43,317 bases of DNA from Halanaerobium congolense. GTDB lineage: Bacteria; Bacillota; Halanaerobiia; Halanaerobiales; Halanaerobiaceae. Below, piece by piece: positions 20,050 to 27,882 of this stretch (positions are counted from its first letter, which is position 1; each line of letters opens with the position of its first letter). Made by a program: the position numbers and the translations under genes. The notes under the pieces were generated by a model. It saw only the letters and a list, made by a program, of their open reading frames with translations, did no database searches and was not told the origin of the DNA. The stretch is taken from assembly GCF_004366375.1 (NCBI RefSeq), contig NZ_SOEF01000017.1, positions 19,750 to 63,066 on the forward strand, given 5' to 3'.

Positions 20050-21525
20050 TTAATAATTAGCGGCCAGTTCTAGAGCTGAATCCAACCTTTTGGCAATTTC
20101 TTCTGCCCCAAAAATCGAAATTACACTTGTCATTTCTGGACCAGAACCTTTCCCTGTTATTGCTAATCTAGTTGGATGATAAATTGTTCGACCACCTACA
20201 TCAAGTTCATTTTTTAATTCTTTAAAAATTTGTCCAACTGCTTCTGCAGTAAGTTCATCTTGGGCAAAAATTTTCTCTTTTAGAGTTTCAAATACTAATT
20301 TGACATCTGCACCTTTAAATTCCTCAGCCGCTGCAGCTGGGTCATCAAATTTAATTTCTGTTAAGAACAGTTCTGCTTCGCCTGGAATCTGAGATAGATA
20401 ATCAACACCTGTTCTAGCTTCATCAATTACTTTAGTTAACCATTCTTTATTATTTTTTACATAGTCATCATCGACTAAACCAGAATCCAATAAAAATGGC
20501 ATCGATAGTTCTACTATTCTATTTAGTTCTGCAGCTCTAATATATTTCCCATTCATCCAATTTAGTTTTTCACGGTCAAAAACGGCTCCACTTTTATTAA
20601 CATCTTCTATAGCAAAACGATCTATGATTTCTGACTGAGATAATATTTCTTCTTCATCTCCGGTTGACCAACCTAAAAGAGCCATGAAATTAAATAATGC
20701 TTCTGGCAAATAACCCTGTTCTCTAAATTCACCAATATAAACAGAATCCTTACCTCGCTTTTTAAGTTTTGCTTTATTTTCATCTAAAATCAATGGGAGA
20801 TGCGCAAATTTCGGTAAATCAAAGCCTAAAGCTTCATAAATCAAAATTTGCTTTGGTGTGTTCGATAAATGATCTTCTCCTCTAATTACGTGTGAGATTT
20901 TCATTAATGCATCATCAATTACAACCGCAAAATTATAAGTTGGCATTCCATCAGATTTAAAGATTATAAAATCATCTAGTACAGAAGAGCTAAAGCTGAC
21001 ATTGCCTCTAATTAAATCTTCAACAATAATTTCTTTTTCTGCTTTCGGCAGTCTAAAACGAAGGACTGGCTCTCTTCCTTCCGCCTCATAAGCTGCTCTT
21101 TCTTCTTCACTTAAATTACGGCAGGAACCATCATAACGAGGCATTTCATCATTATCAATAGCCTTTTTTCTCATTTCATCAAGTTCTTCTTTGGTACAAT
21201 AACATTTATATGCATGACCTAATTCTAATAATTTATCCGCATATTCTTGATAAAGATCAATTCTTTCAGTCTGACGGTAAGGTCCATAATCTCCACCAAT
21301 ACCTACACCTTCATCAGCATCAAGACCCAACCACTCCATTTCTTGAATGATAATATTTTCAAACTCTTTAGTTGATCTTGCTTGATCTGTATCTTCAATT
21401 CTTAATACTAACTCCCCATCTTTTTGCTTTGCAACCAACCAGTTAAATAAGGCTGTCCGCATATTCCCTATATGAATTTTTCCAGTTGGACTTGGGGGGA
21501 AACGTAATCTTATATTATTACTCAT
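20050..21525 (-). CDS. gltX: Glutamyl-tRNA synthetase
   Basis: Class I synthetase charging tRNA-Glu (and possibly tRNA-Gln where GatCAB is used). The 491 residues have RFPPSPTGKIHIGNMRTALFNWL at the N-terminus (the HIGH-type motif is HIGN), the RIEDTD segment and a catalytic loop near residue 250 that reads KLKKRGKDSV instead of the common KLSKRxG. The all-helical anticodon domain follows. It lies downstream of the CBS-HutP gene with a 34-bp gap containing AGGAGG, and a terminator follows. The lysine in place of serine in the loop is a mild oddity. Confidence 0.96.
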   Translation of the reverse strand: MSNNIRLRFPPSPTGKIHIGNMRTALFNWLVAKQKDGELVLRIEDTDQARSTKEFENIIIQEMEWLGLDADEGVGIGGDYGPYRQTERIDLYQEYADKLLELGHAYKCYCTKEELDEMRKKAIDNDEMPRYDGSCRNLSEEERAAYEAEGREPVLRFRLPKAEKEIIVEDLIRGNVSFSSSVLDDFIIFKSDGMPTYNFAVVIDDALMKISHVIRGEDHLSNTPKQILIYEALGFDLPKFAHLPLILDENKAKLKKRGKDSVYIGEFREQGYLPEALFNFMALLGWSTGDEEEILSQSEIIDRFAIEDVNKSGAVFDREKLNWMNGKYIRAAELNRIVELSMPFLLDSGLVDDDYVKNNKEWLTKVIDEARTGVDYLSQIPGEAELFLTEIKFDDPAAAAEEFKGADVKLVFETLKEKIFAQDELTAEAVGQIFKELKNELDVGGRTIYHPTRLAITGKGSGPEMTSVISIFGAEEIAKRLDSALELAANY

Positions 21526-21559
21526 AACCTTATAATTCCTCCTAATGATATTAAATTTC

Positions 21560-22351
21560 TTATATTACACTAGTACCCACAGTTAATTGTTCTGGTCCAT
21601 CTACCAAAGCATGTCCAAATTTACCAAATATAGCTACAGAAATATGTCCATCACCCCGAACAACTGCTATCTTAAAGCCTCCACCTAGACCCGGATTTAC
21701 TAAATCCAGCTGACTATAAGCATCTTTAACTGCATTCGATACAGCCATTTTTTCACGAGAATTTTCATTGATAACACCTCTGGCAATAGCAGCAACTGTG
21801 GTGCTCTCACGTAATTTAATTGGAAGCTTTTCAGCACTTGCACCAGTTTGAGTAATTGCACCACGATAGCCATAACCTTCAATTTTTTTTAACCAATACT
21901 CTTCATAATCTCTACTTCTTGTCATGGAAAGATAGATAGCTGAACTTTCTGGTGTTATAGTCTTTTTTTCCATTTCCATTTCTTCTTCTTCATCTTTTAA
22001 ATAACCATAAACTATGTCTTCTGAAGTAACTACTCCAACCAAATCATCTTTATAATTATAAACAGGCAGACCTCCAATATGATTTTCAGATAATTTCTTT
22101 GCAGCCTGCTGCACAGTGCTATTTTCATTGATAATTATTAAATCAGCTGACATAAATTCACTTACCGGAGCTTCTAGATTTCTTTCTGAAATAATATCTC
22201 CATCTGTCAGCATTCCGATTAATTTCTCGTTCTCTACAATTAACAACCTTCCAATTTTATTGATTGAAAGCATTTTTTCAGCTTCAAAAATTGTTGCATT
22301 AGGACCAATAGTTATTGGATCAGGTGTCATAATATCTTTTACTAGCATCAT
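21560..22351 (-). CDS. CBS-domain pair fused to a HutP-like domain
   Basis: 263 residues in two parts. Residues 7-117 are two CBS domains (VKDIMTPDPITIGPNATIFE to LTDGDI, then VSEFMSADLIIINENSTV to VVTSEDI), a module that usually binds adenine nucleotides. An acidic linker (KDEEEEMEMEKK) follows. Residues 135-263 resemble HutP, the Bacillus RNA-binding antiterminator of histidine use: the closing FKIAVVRGDGHISVAIFG and EQLTVGTSVI match HutP's RFAVLRG...IAVSLYG and FGVGINHI by eye. The two HutP histidines that bind the metal (HALYHA helix) align with Met and Asn here. It overlaps ispF by four bases (ATGA) and precedes gltX. A nucleotide-responsive RNA-binding regulator is a guess; targets are unknown. 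Confidence 0.8.
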   Translation of the reverse strand: MMLVKDIMTPDPITIGPNATIFEAEKMLSINKIGRLLIVENEKLIGMLTDGDIISERNLEAPVSEFMSADLIIINENSTVQQAAKKLSENHIGGLPVYNYKDDLVGVVTSEDIVYGYLKDEEEEMEMEKKTITPESSAIYLSMTRSRDYEEYWLKKIEGYGYRGAITQTGASAEKLPIKLRESTTVAAIARGVINENSREKMAVSNAVKDAYSQLDLVNPGLGGGFKIAVVRGDGHISVAIFGKFGHALVDGPEQLTVGTSVI

Positions 22352-22872
22352 CGAATACTCCCTTCCATTTTCAATGTCTCAAAAAACTGCCATAACCTAC
22401 TCTCCAAAACACTCACAACAGCATAAGCTGCCATCCCTTCTCCACGGCCAGTAAAACCCATTTTTTCATTTGTTGTTGCTTTAAAATTAATACTATTTTT
22501 TTCAATTTTTAAATTATCTGCAATTGAATTAACAATTTGATTACGATAAGGTTTTAATTTTGGCTTTTCAGCCACAATTACTAAATCACAGTTATTAATA
22601 ATATACTTTTTTTCCTTTACTTCTTTTCTAACTTCATCTAACAATTTCAAACTGCTGATGTCCTTATATTGAGGTTCATCATCAGGAAAATGAGTCCCGA
22701 TATCACCACTTCCTATAGCTCCTAGAAGAGCATCAATTAATGCGTGTAGTAAAACATCTGCATCTGAATGACCTTTTAGACCTAAATCAGATTCAATTTC
22801 TACCCCACCTAAAAAAAGTGGTCTACTTTTCGTAAAACGATGACTATCATAAGCAAAACCTACTTTAAACAT
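22348..22872 (-). CDS. ispF: 2-C-methyl-D-erythritol 2,4-cyclodiphosphate synthase
   Basis: Fifth step of the MEP isoprenoid pathway, cyclising CDP-methylerythritol phosphate. The 174 residues contain the metal site DSH (residues 10-12) and GHSDADVLLHALIDALLGA, the substrate loop SGDIGTHFPDDEPQYK, and KATTNEKMGFTGRGEG, in the family order. The N-terminal AYDSHRF replaces the commoner GYDVHRF. About 15 residues extend past the usual end. It overlaps ispD by one base and the CBS-HutP gene by four, so the three are translated as one unit. Confidence 0.96.
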   Translation of the reverse strand: MFKVGFAYDSHRFTKSRPLFLGGVEIESDLGLKGHSDADVLLHALIDALLGAIGSGDIGTHFPDDEPQYKDISSLKLLDEVRKEVKEKKYIINNCDLVIVAEKPKLKPYRNQIVNSIADNLKIEKNSINFKATTNEKMGFTGRGEGMAAYAVVSVLESRLWQFFETLKMEGSIR

Positions 22873-23558
22873 TATATTCTCTCCTTCAAAATCATTTCTG
22901 CTGGTTTTAGATCTTCAGGAGTAGTTATTTTAAAATTATTATAGTCACCACTAACAATATAAACCCTTTCTCCTAATTTTTCAACTAACGAAGCATCATC
23001 TAAAGCTTTATCTTTTTTATACACTTGATGTGCCCTTTTAATCAAATCTAATTTAAATGCTTGTGGAGTCTGAATAGCTCTTAAAGAATCACGATCAAGA
23101 GTTTCTTTTGAAAAAGAATCTTTAACTATTTTTATTGTGTCCTTAACTCTAACTCCACAGCTTGCTGCATCATGCTCTCTAGCGGCTTGATAACAACTTT
23201 CAATTAGGTCATTACTCACCAGCGGTCTAGCACCATCATGTATTATAACATACTTAACTTCTTCACTAAAGTTTTTTAAACCATTATAAACTGATTCTTG
23301 ACGGCTATTGCCTCCAGCAATTAGATTAAATCTATTTTCAGAACAGGAAAATAATGGTTTTAGTTTATCTTCAAAATATTTGAATTCACTAGGAGATAAA
23401 ACAATATTAATTTCAAAATCATTTCTCCAATCTAAAAAACTTTTAATAGTATAATACAAAATTGGTTTCCCAAGCAAATTCAAAAATTGTTTATTTATAT
23501 TTTTCTCCATTCTACTACCCCTGCCTGCAGCAGGTATTAAAACACCTATTTCAGACAT
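22872..23558 (-). CDS. ispD: 2-C-methyl-D-erythritol 4-phosphate cytidylyltransferase
   Basis: Third step of the MEP pathway, adding CMP to methylerythritol phosphate. I start at the ATG giving MSEIGVLIPAAGRGSRM (228 residues), since AAAGG lies nine bases before it; an ATG three codons earlier is directly against that site. The nucleotide-binding AAGRGSRM, the KQF motif (INKQFLNLLGKPIL), the VIIHDGARPLV segment and the TPQAF block are all present. It follows the PIN/TRAM gene by 12 bp. Confidence 0.96.
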   Translation of the reverse strand: MSEIGVLIPAAGRGSRMEKNINKQFLNLLGKPILYYTIKSFLDWRNDFEINIVLSPSEFKYFEDKLKPLFSCSENRFNLIAGGNSRQESVYNGLKNFSEEVKYVIIHDGARPLVSNDLIESCYQAAREHDAASCGVRVKDTIKIVKDSFSKETLDRDSLRAIQTPQAFKLDLIKRAHQVYKKDKALDDASLVEKLGERVYIVSGDYNNFKITTPEDLKPAEMILKERI

Positions 23559-23570
23559 TAAAATCATCCT

Positions 23571-24653
23571 TTAATTACTTTTAGGTCTAGCAAATATCAT
23601 TCGCCCAGCAGCAGTCTGCAAGATACTTGTTACAAGGACAGAAATATCATCTCCTAAATATTTAATTCCTTCCTCGATAACAATCATAGTCCCATCATCA
23701 AGGTAAGCAACACCCTGCCCATTTTCCTTACCCTCTTTAATTACTTTAACATCCATTTCTTCACCTGGAAGTACAACCGGTTTAACAGCATTGGCAAGTT
23801 CATTAATATTTAAAACATTAACACCCTGCAGTTCAGCAACTTTATTCAAATTGTAATCATTAGTTAAAACTTTAGCTGAACTCAACTGGGCCAGCTTTAC
23901 AAGTTTACTATCAACTTCTGAAATTTCCTCAAAATCATGATCAATTATTTCTACCTGTATTTCAGAATCATTTTGCATTTGTCTTAAAATATCGAGGCCT
24001 CGACGACCGCGATTTCTTTTTAAATCATCCGCTGAATCTGCAATATGCTGTAATTCTTCTAAAACAAATTCAGGAATAATAAAATTACCTTCTATAAATC
24101 CGGTTTTGCAGATATCAAAAATACGCCCGTCGATAATAACACTGGTATCTAAAATCTTATCACTACCAGTTTTATCTTGAGGACATTCCTCTGTATTTTT
24201 TTTTCTAGAAAATAAAAAAGACTCTATATCCTTTGCTTTGTGAACAGCAAGAGCAAATCCCATATAAATAAAAGTGATATTAACAAAAATTTGTAGGGGC
24301 ATTCCAATTCGAGGTATTTTAGGAATAGAAAATATGAAATTTATAATAGCACCAGTTATTAAACCAATTATCAGACCAGTTATTGCTATCACGATTTTTT
24401 TCCAACTAAGTTCTTTAAACTTTAATTCAAACCCCATAATAAATTCCAAAAGTTTATTTAAAGCATAAAAAATAAGGAAATAACCTAATAATGCTCCTAA
24501 TAATATAGCATAAAACTGGGTAGTCAAAAAGAATTTCCCAACATTTTGCCAGCTAAATGAATAATCACTTGCTAAGCCAAAAATATCAATTATATTATAG
24601 GCGATAACACCGCCAAAAACTCCAAAAATTAAACGCATTATTTTCTTCAGCAT
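23571..24653 (-). CDS. PIN/TRAM-domain membrane protein (YacL family)
   Basis: About 360 residues. The N-terminal 140 residues hold four predicted membrane helices (starting LKKIMRLIFGVFGGVIAYNII). A cytoplasmic PIN domain follows, with LDTSVIIDGRI near residue 165 and a conserved acidic set (ELQHIADSADDLKRNRGRRGLDIL; SAKVLTNDYNLNKVA) typical of PIN ribonucleases. A TRAM domain, an RNA-binding fold, ends it (VIKEGKENGQGVAYLDDGTMIVIE). The family (Bacillus YacL) is always near carD-ispD; its physiological RNA target is not known to me. The ATG at 24651-24653 is placed seven bases after GGGGGTGA; a GTG three codons upstream overlaps that site. Confidence 0.92.
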   Translation of the reverse strand: MLKKIMRLIFGVFGGVIAYNIIDIFGLASDYSFSWQNVGKFFLTTQFYAILLGALLGYFLIFYALNKLLEFIMGFELKFKELSWKKIVIAITGLIIGLITGAIINFIFSIPKIPRIGMPLQIFVNITFIYMGFALAVHKAKDIESFLFSRKKNTEECPQDKTGSDKILDTSVIIDGRIFDICKTGFIEGNFIIPEFVLEELQHIADSADDLKRNRGRRGLDILRQMQNDSEIQVEIIDHDFEEISEVDSKLVKLAQLSSAKVLTNDYNLNKVAELQGVNVLNINELANAVKPVVLPGEEMDVKVIKEGKENGQGVAYLDDGTMIVIEEGIKYLGDDISVLVTSILQTAAGRMIFARPKSN

Positions 24654-24685
24654 TATTCTCACCCCCTTCCAAAGAACATCTTAAA

Positions 24686-25186
24686 TTAGGATTCGCGATC
24701 CTCTTCATCAAGTGTAAACAAGTCATCCATTTTTTTTGAAATGCTTTCTTCATCCATATCTTTTGCCAGTACCAACTCACTAATTAAAATTTGTCTGGCA
24801 TTACTCAACATCTTTTTTTCACCTGTTGAAAGACCCTTTTCTCTATCTCTAATACTTAAATTTCTTACAACCTCTGCTACTTCAAAAATATCCCCAGTTT
24901 TTAGTTTTTCCTGATTAGCTCTAAAACGGCGATTCCAATTTTGTGACATTTTACTTTTTTCGCCATTTAATAATTCAAAAACTTCATCTGCTTTTTCTTC
25001 AGAAATAACATCACGAATTCCAATTTTATCAATTTTATCAACAGGAATCATAACTTTCATTTCCCCAATGGGAAGTTTCATAATATAGTATTCTTTTTTT
25101 TCATCTAAAATAGTCTTAGTCTCAATACCAACAATGGTTCCTGCACCATGATTAGGATAAACGACTTTATCACCAATTTTATACAT
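24686..25186 (-). CDS. carD: CarD/CdnL-family RNA polymerase-binding regulator
   Basis: 166-residue transcription factor that binds RNA polymerase beta and stabilises open complexes. The N-terminal Tudor-like domain is evident (MYKIGDKVVYPNHGAGTIVGIETK), and the C-terminal part is helical and charged with a QNWNRRFRANQEKL segment near the DNA-binding region. The ATG at MYKIGD is preferred to the longer open frame because AGGAG lies eight bases before it. It is the first gene after a strong promoter (25232-25260) and starts the run to gltX. Confidence 0.92.
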   Translation of the reverse strand: MYKIGDKVVYPNHGAGTIVGIETKTILDEKKEYYIMKLPIGEMKVMIPVDKIDKIGIRDVISEEKADEVFELLNGEKSKMSQNWNRRFRANQEKLKTGDIFEVAEVVRNLSIRDREKGLSTGEKKMLSNARQILISELVLAKDMDEESISKKMDDLFTLDEEDRES

Positions 25187-25231
25187 CTTATCCACTCCTC
25201 TTTTATGAAAGCAATAAAAATCCACCTTATA

Positions 25232-25260
25232 ATTATACCATTTTAAAAAGCTGCAGTCAA
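25232..25260 (-). promoter_or_regulatory. Sigma-A promoter of the carD operon
   Basis: The minus strand reads TTGACT, 17 bp, TATAAT with a TG extended -10. It starts about 45 bp after the disA stop. Confidence 0.88.
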
Positions 25261-25303
25261 TTTGCAGACTTTTCAGATTAAGCTTATCTTATAACGAAGT
25301 GTA

Positions 25304-26383
25304 TTAAATATGTCTATCAAGTAAAACCTGATCTCGAAGACGCCTCAATCCATCCTTAATAGCCTGAGCTCTTACTTCTCCAATACCATCAACATCATCC
25401 AATTCATCAACTGAAGCTCTTATAATGGCCTGAAGATTTTCAAAATGTTCAACTAAATTTTCAATAACAGGCATCGGAAGTCTTGGTATTTTCCGCATAA
25501 TTCGATAACCACGTGGTGAAACTGTTTCATCTAAAGCATTTAGACTACCGCTATAACCAAGAGCCTTGCTGATAGTATTTAAAGTTAATATCTCATCAGA
25601 AGACCAGTCAGTTAAATCCTCTAATACTTTTTCAGGATCAGAAATATCTTCTTCTAGTTCATCTGAAATATAATCTTCAATAAGTAAAATTCCTTCTTCT
25701 TTAACATTATTCACAAGTTCTTCCAACTGCATTTTAATCAATCTACCTTCAGACCCTAATTCCGAAATATATTTTTCTATTTCTCGTTGGATTTTTAAAA
25801 CCATTTCAGTCCTTTGAATCACAGTAACAACATCTGATAATGTTACTAAATCTTCAAACTCTAAAGCACTTAAATTTGTAAGAGCTTGATCAAAAACTGA
25901 TCTATATTTTTCAAGTGTTTGAATTGCTTGATTAGCTTTAACTAAAACCACTCTTATGTCTTCTAAAATATGTTTAGACTCACCCTTATAAATAGTAATG
26001 ATAGACCTTCGTTGAGAAATAGCAATTACTAGTTCTCCGGTTTGTCGGGCCACTCTTTCTGCAGTTTTATGTCTTGTTCCAGTTTCAGTAGATTCAACTG
26101 TAGGATCAGGAATTAATTGGGCGTTTGCAAATAAAATATTTTCAGCATCCTGATCTAAAACAATTGCTCCATCCATTTTTGCAAGTTCATATAACCGTGC
26201 AGGTGAAAGAGAAGTTTCAATTTGAAAACCATCATTAACTAAATCCAAAACTTCTTCTTTATCGCTAACAACAATTAAACCTCCGGTTTGGGCTCTTAAA
26301 ATATTTTCAAGTCCGTCTCTAAATACTGTGCCCGGAGCTAAAACTTTTAGAATATCCATAAGTTTTTCATCAATTTCTTCCAC
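25304..26383 (-). CDS. disA: DNA integrity scanning diadenylate cyclase DisA
   Basis: Makes cyclic di-AMP from two ATP and checks DNA structure, slowing development or division when it meets branched DNA. The 359 residues have the DAC domain (DGA at residues 71-73, then RHK at 104-106 in TGTRHKTAER), a central helical spine and a C-terminal helix-hairpin-helix domain (VDELDDVDGIGEVRAQAIKDGL). The usual RHR catalytic motif reads RHK. The start is GTG, after AGAGGTG. It follows radA by 30 bp, the standard clostridial and Bacillus pairing. Confidence 0.96.
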   Translation of the reverse strand: MEEIDEKLMDILKVLAPGTVFRDGLENILRAQTGGLIVVSDKEEVLDLVNDGFQIETSLSPARLYELAKMDGAIVLDQDAENILFANAQLIPDPTVESTETGTRHKTAERVARQTGELVIAISQRRSIITIYKGESKHILEDIRVVLVKANQAIQTLEKYRSVFDQALTNLSALEFEDLVTLSDVVTVIQRTEMVLKIQREIEKYISELGSEGRLIKMQLEELVNNVKEEGILLIEDYISDELEEDISDPEKVLEDLTDWSSDEILTLNTISKALGYSGSLNALDETVSPRGYRIMRKIPRLPMPVIENLVEHFENLQAIIRASVDELDDVDGIGEVRAQAIKDGLRRLRDQVLLDRHI

Positions 26384-26413
26384 TGCTTCACCTCTTTCCT
26401 CATAATTTACTAA

Positions 26414-27784
26414 TTAGTTTAAAATGATTTTTACAAATTCAGCTATATTCTTAACTGCATCAATCTTTATCTCTGGATCAAAGGCAATATTTTTAGCATT
26501 TGAAGCTGGTATAACAATTTTTTTAAATGATAATTTTTTCAATTCATTAATCCGCTTATCTATTTGACCAACTGCTCTGACTTCTCCACCCAGCCCAACT
26601 TCACCAATTACCGCTAAGTCATTATCTAATGAAATATCCTTATAGCTTGAGATAACTGCTGCTATAATAGCTAAATCAAGTCCAGGTTCCTCTACACTAA
26701 TTCCACCGGTAATGTTTAAATTAACATCAAACTCTTTAAAATTTGCTCCTAAACGCTTTTCTAAAACAGCTAAAAGAAGTGAGAGTCTCTTATAATCAAC
26801 ACCCTTAGCCAGCCTCTGTGGTGAAGGAAAGGCAGCATCTGTTACCAATGATTGCACTTCTACTAAAAGAACACGACTTCCTTCTAAAGCTGGAGTTATT
26901 ACTGAACCTGACACGTCGCCTGATCTTTCATTAATAAAAAAACTAGACGGATTTGCTACTTCTTCTATACCTTTTTCTTTCATTTCAAAAACACCAATTT
27001 CATTAGTTGAACCAAAACGGTTTTTCTTAGCCCGCAGCATTCTATACATATGGTAATTATCGCCTTCAAACTGCAGTACTGTATCGACTAAATGTTCCAA
27101 AACTCTTGGGCCAGCTAGCTCTCCCTCTTTGGTTACATGGCCAATTAAAACAACTGGTATTCCTGTTGTTTTAGCCAGTTTCACCAAGCGATTAGTTACT
27201 TCCTTGATTTGAGTTAAATTACCTGGAGCAGCATCTAACTCAGGAATGTGAACAGTCTGAATTGAATCTACAACAATTAGTGAATAACCTTGATTTTTAG
27301 AAATATGATTTTCTAAAACCATATAATCTCTTTCGTCTAAAATATTAAGATTTTCTTCCATGCAATCTAATCTTTCAGCTCTCATTTTGATTTGGGAAGC
27401 TGATTCTTCACCTGAAAGATACAGAGTTTTCCCATATTTTTTACTAAAAAGAGAAGCCACCTGAAGTATCAATGTTGATTTACCGATACCAGGGGCTCCA
27501 CCAAGTAAGATTAGAGATCCAGAAACAATACCCCCACCGAGCACTCGGTCAAGTTCAGTTATATTTGTTTGAAGACGCTGACGCTTAACCGAAGAAATTT
27601 TAGTAATCGGCTGAGGTTCTTTACCTTCTCTATCTAAATCATATTTGTTTTTATTATTTGTTGATTTATCTTCAATAATTTCTTCAAAACTATCCCAGGA
27701 ACCACAGTTAGAACATTTTCCCATCCAATTAACAGATTTATAACCGCATTCCTGACATAGATAATACTTTTTTGCTTTTGCCAT
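26414..27784 (-). CDS. radA: DNA repair protein RadA
   Basis: RecA-like ATPase that helps process recombination intermediates. From the ATG at 27782-27784 (456 residues) it has a zinc finger with cysteines 10, 13, 24 and 27, a Walker A loop (GGAPGIGKST), the RadA-specific KNRFG block (RAKKNRFGSTNEIG) and the C-terminal Lon-like domain. A TTG two codons upstream is too close to the GGAG ribosome site. A clear promoter lies just upstream, so radA-disA can be transcribed apart from clpC. Confidence 0.97.
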   Translation of the reverse strand: MAKAKKYYLCQECGYKSVNWMGKCSNCGSWDSFEEIIEDKSTNNKNKYDLDREGKEPQPITKISSVKRQRLQTNITELDRVLGGGIVSGSLILLGGAPGIGKSTLILQVASLFSKKYGKTLYLSGEESASQIKMRAERLDCMEENLNILDERDYMVLENHISKNQGYSLIVVDSIQTVHIPELDAAPGNLTQIKEVTNRLVKLAKTTGIPVVLIGHVTKEGELAGPRVLEHLVDTVLQFEGDNYHMYRMLRAKKNRFGSTNEIGVFEMKEKGIEEVANPSSFFINERSGDVSGSVITPALEGSRVLLVEVQSLVTDAAFPSPQRLAKGVDYKRLSLLLAVLEKRLGANFKEFDVNLNITGGISVEEPGLDLAIIAAVISSYKDISLDNDLAVIGEVGLGGEVRAVGQIDKRINELKKLSFKKIVIPASNAKNIAFDPEIKIDAVKNIAEFVKIILN

Positions 27785-27828
27785 TATCAATAGCTCCTAC
27801 TTGTAAAATTTACTTATATTTATTTCTA

Positions 27829-27857
27829 ATTATATCATTTTTTACAGCATTTTACAA
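27829..27857 (-). promoter_or_regulatory. Sigma-A promoter of radA-disA
   Basis: The minus strand reads TTGTAA, 17 bp, TATAAT with a TG extended -10. Confidence 0.82.
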
Positions 27858-27882
27858 GAGAGGCTAATTTACTAATATTACC

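Noticed and set aside
24595-24780. 61-codon minus-strand frame between carD and the PIN/TRAM gene
   Set aside because: Overlaps both real genes in another frame and has no ribosome site.
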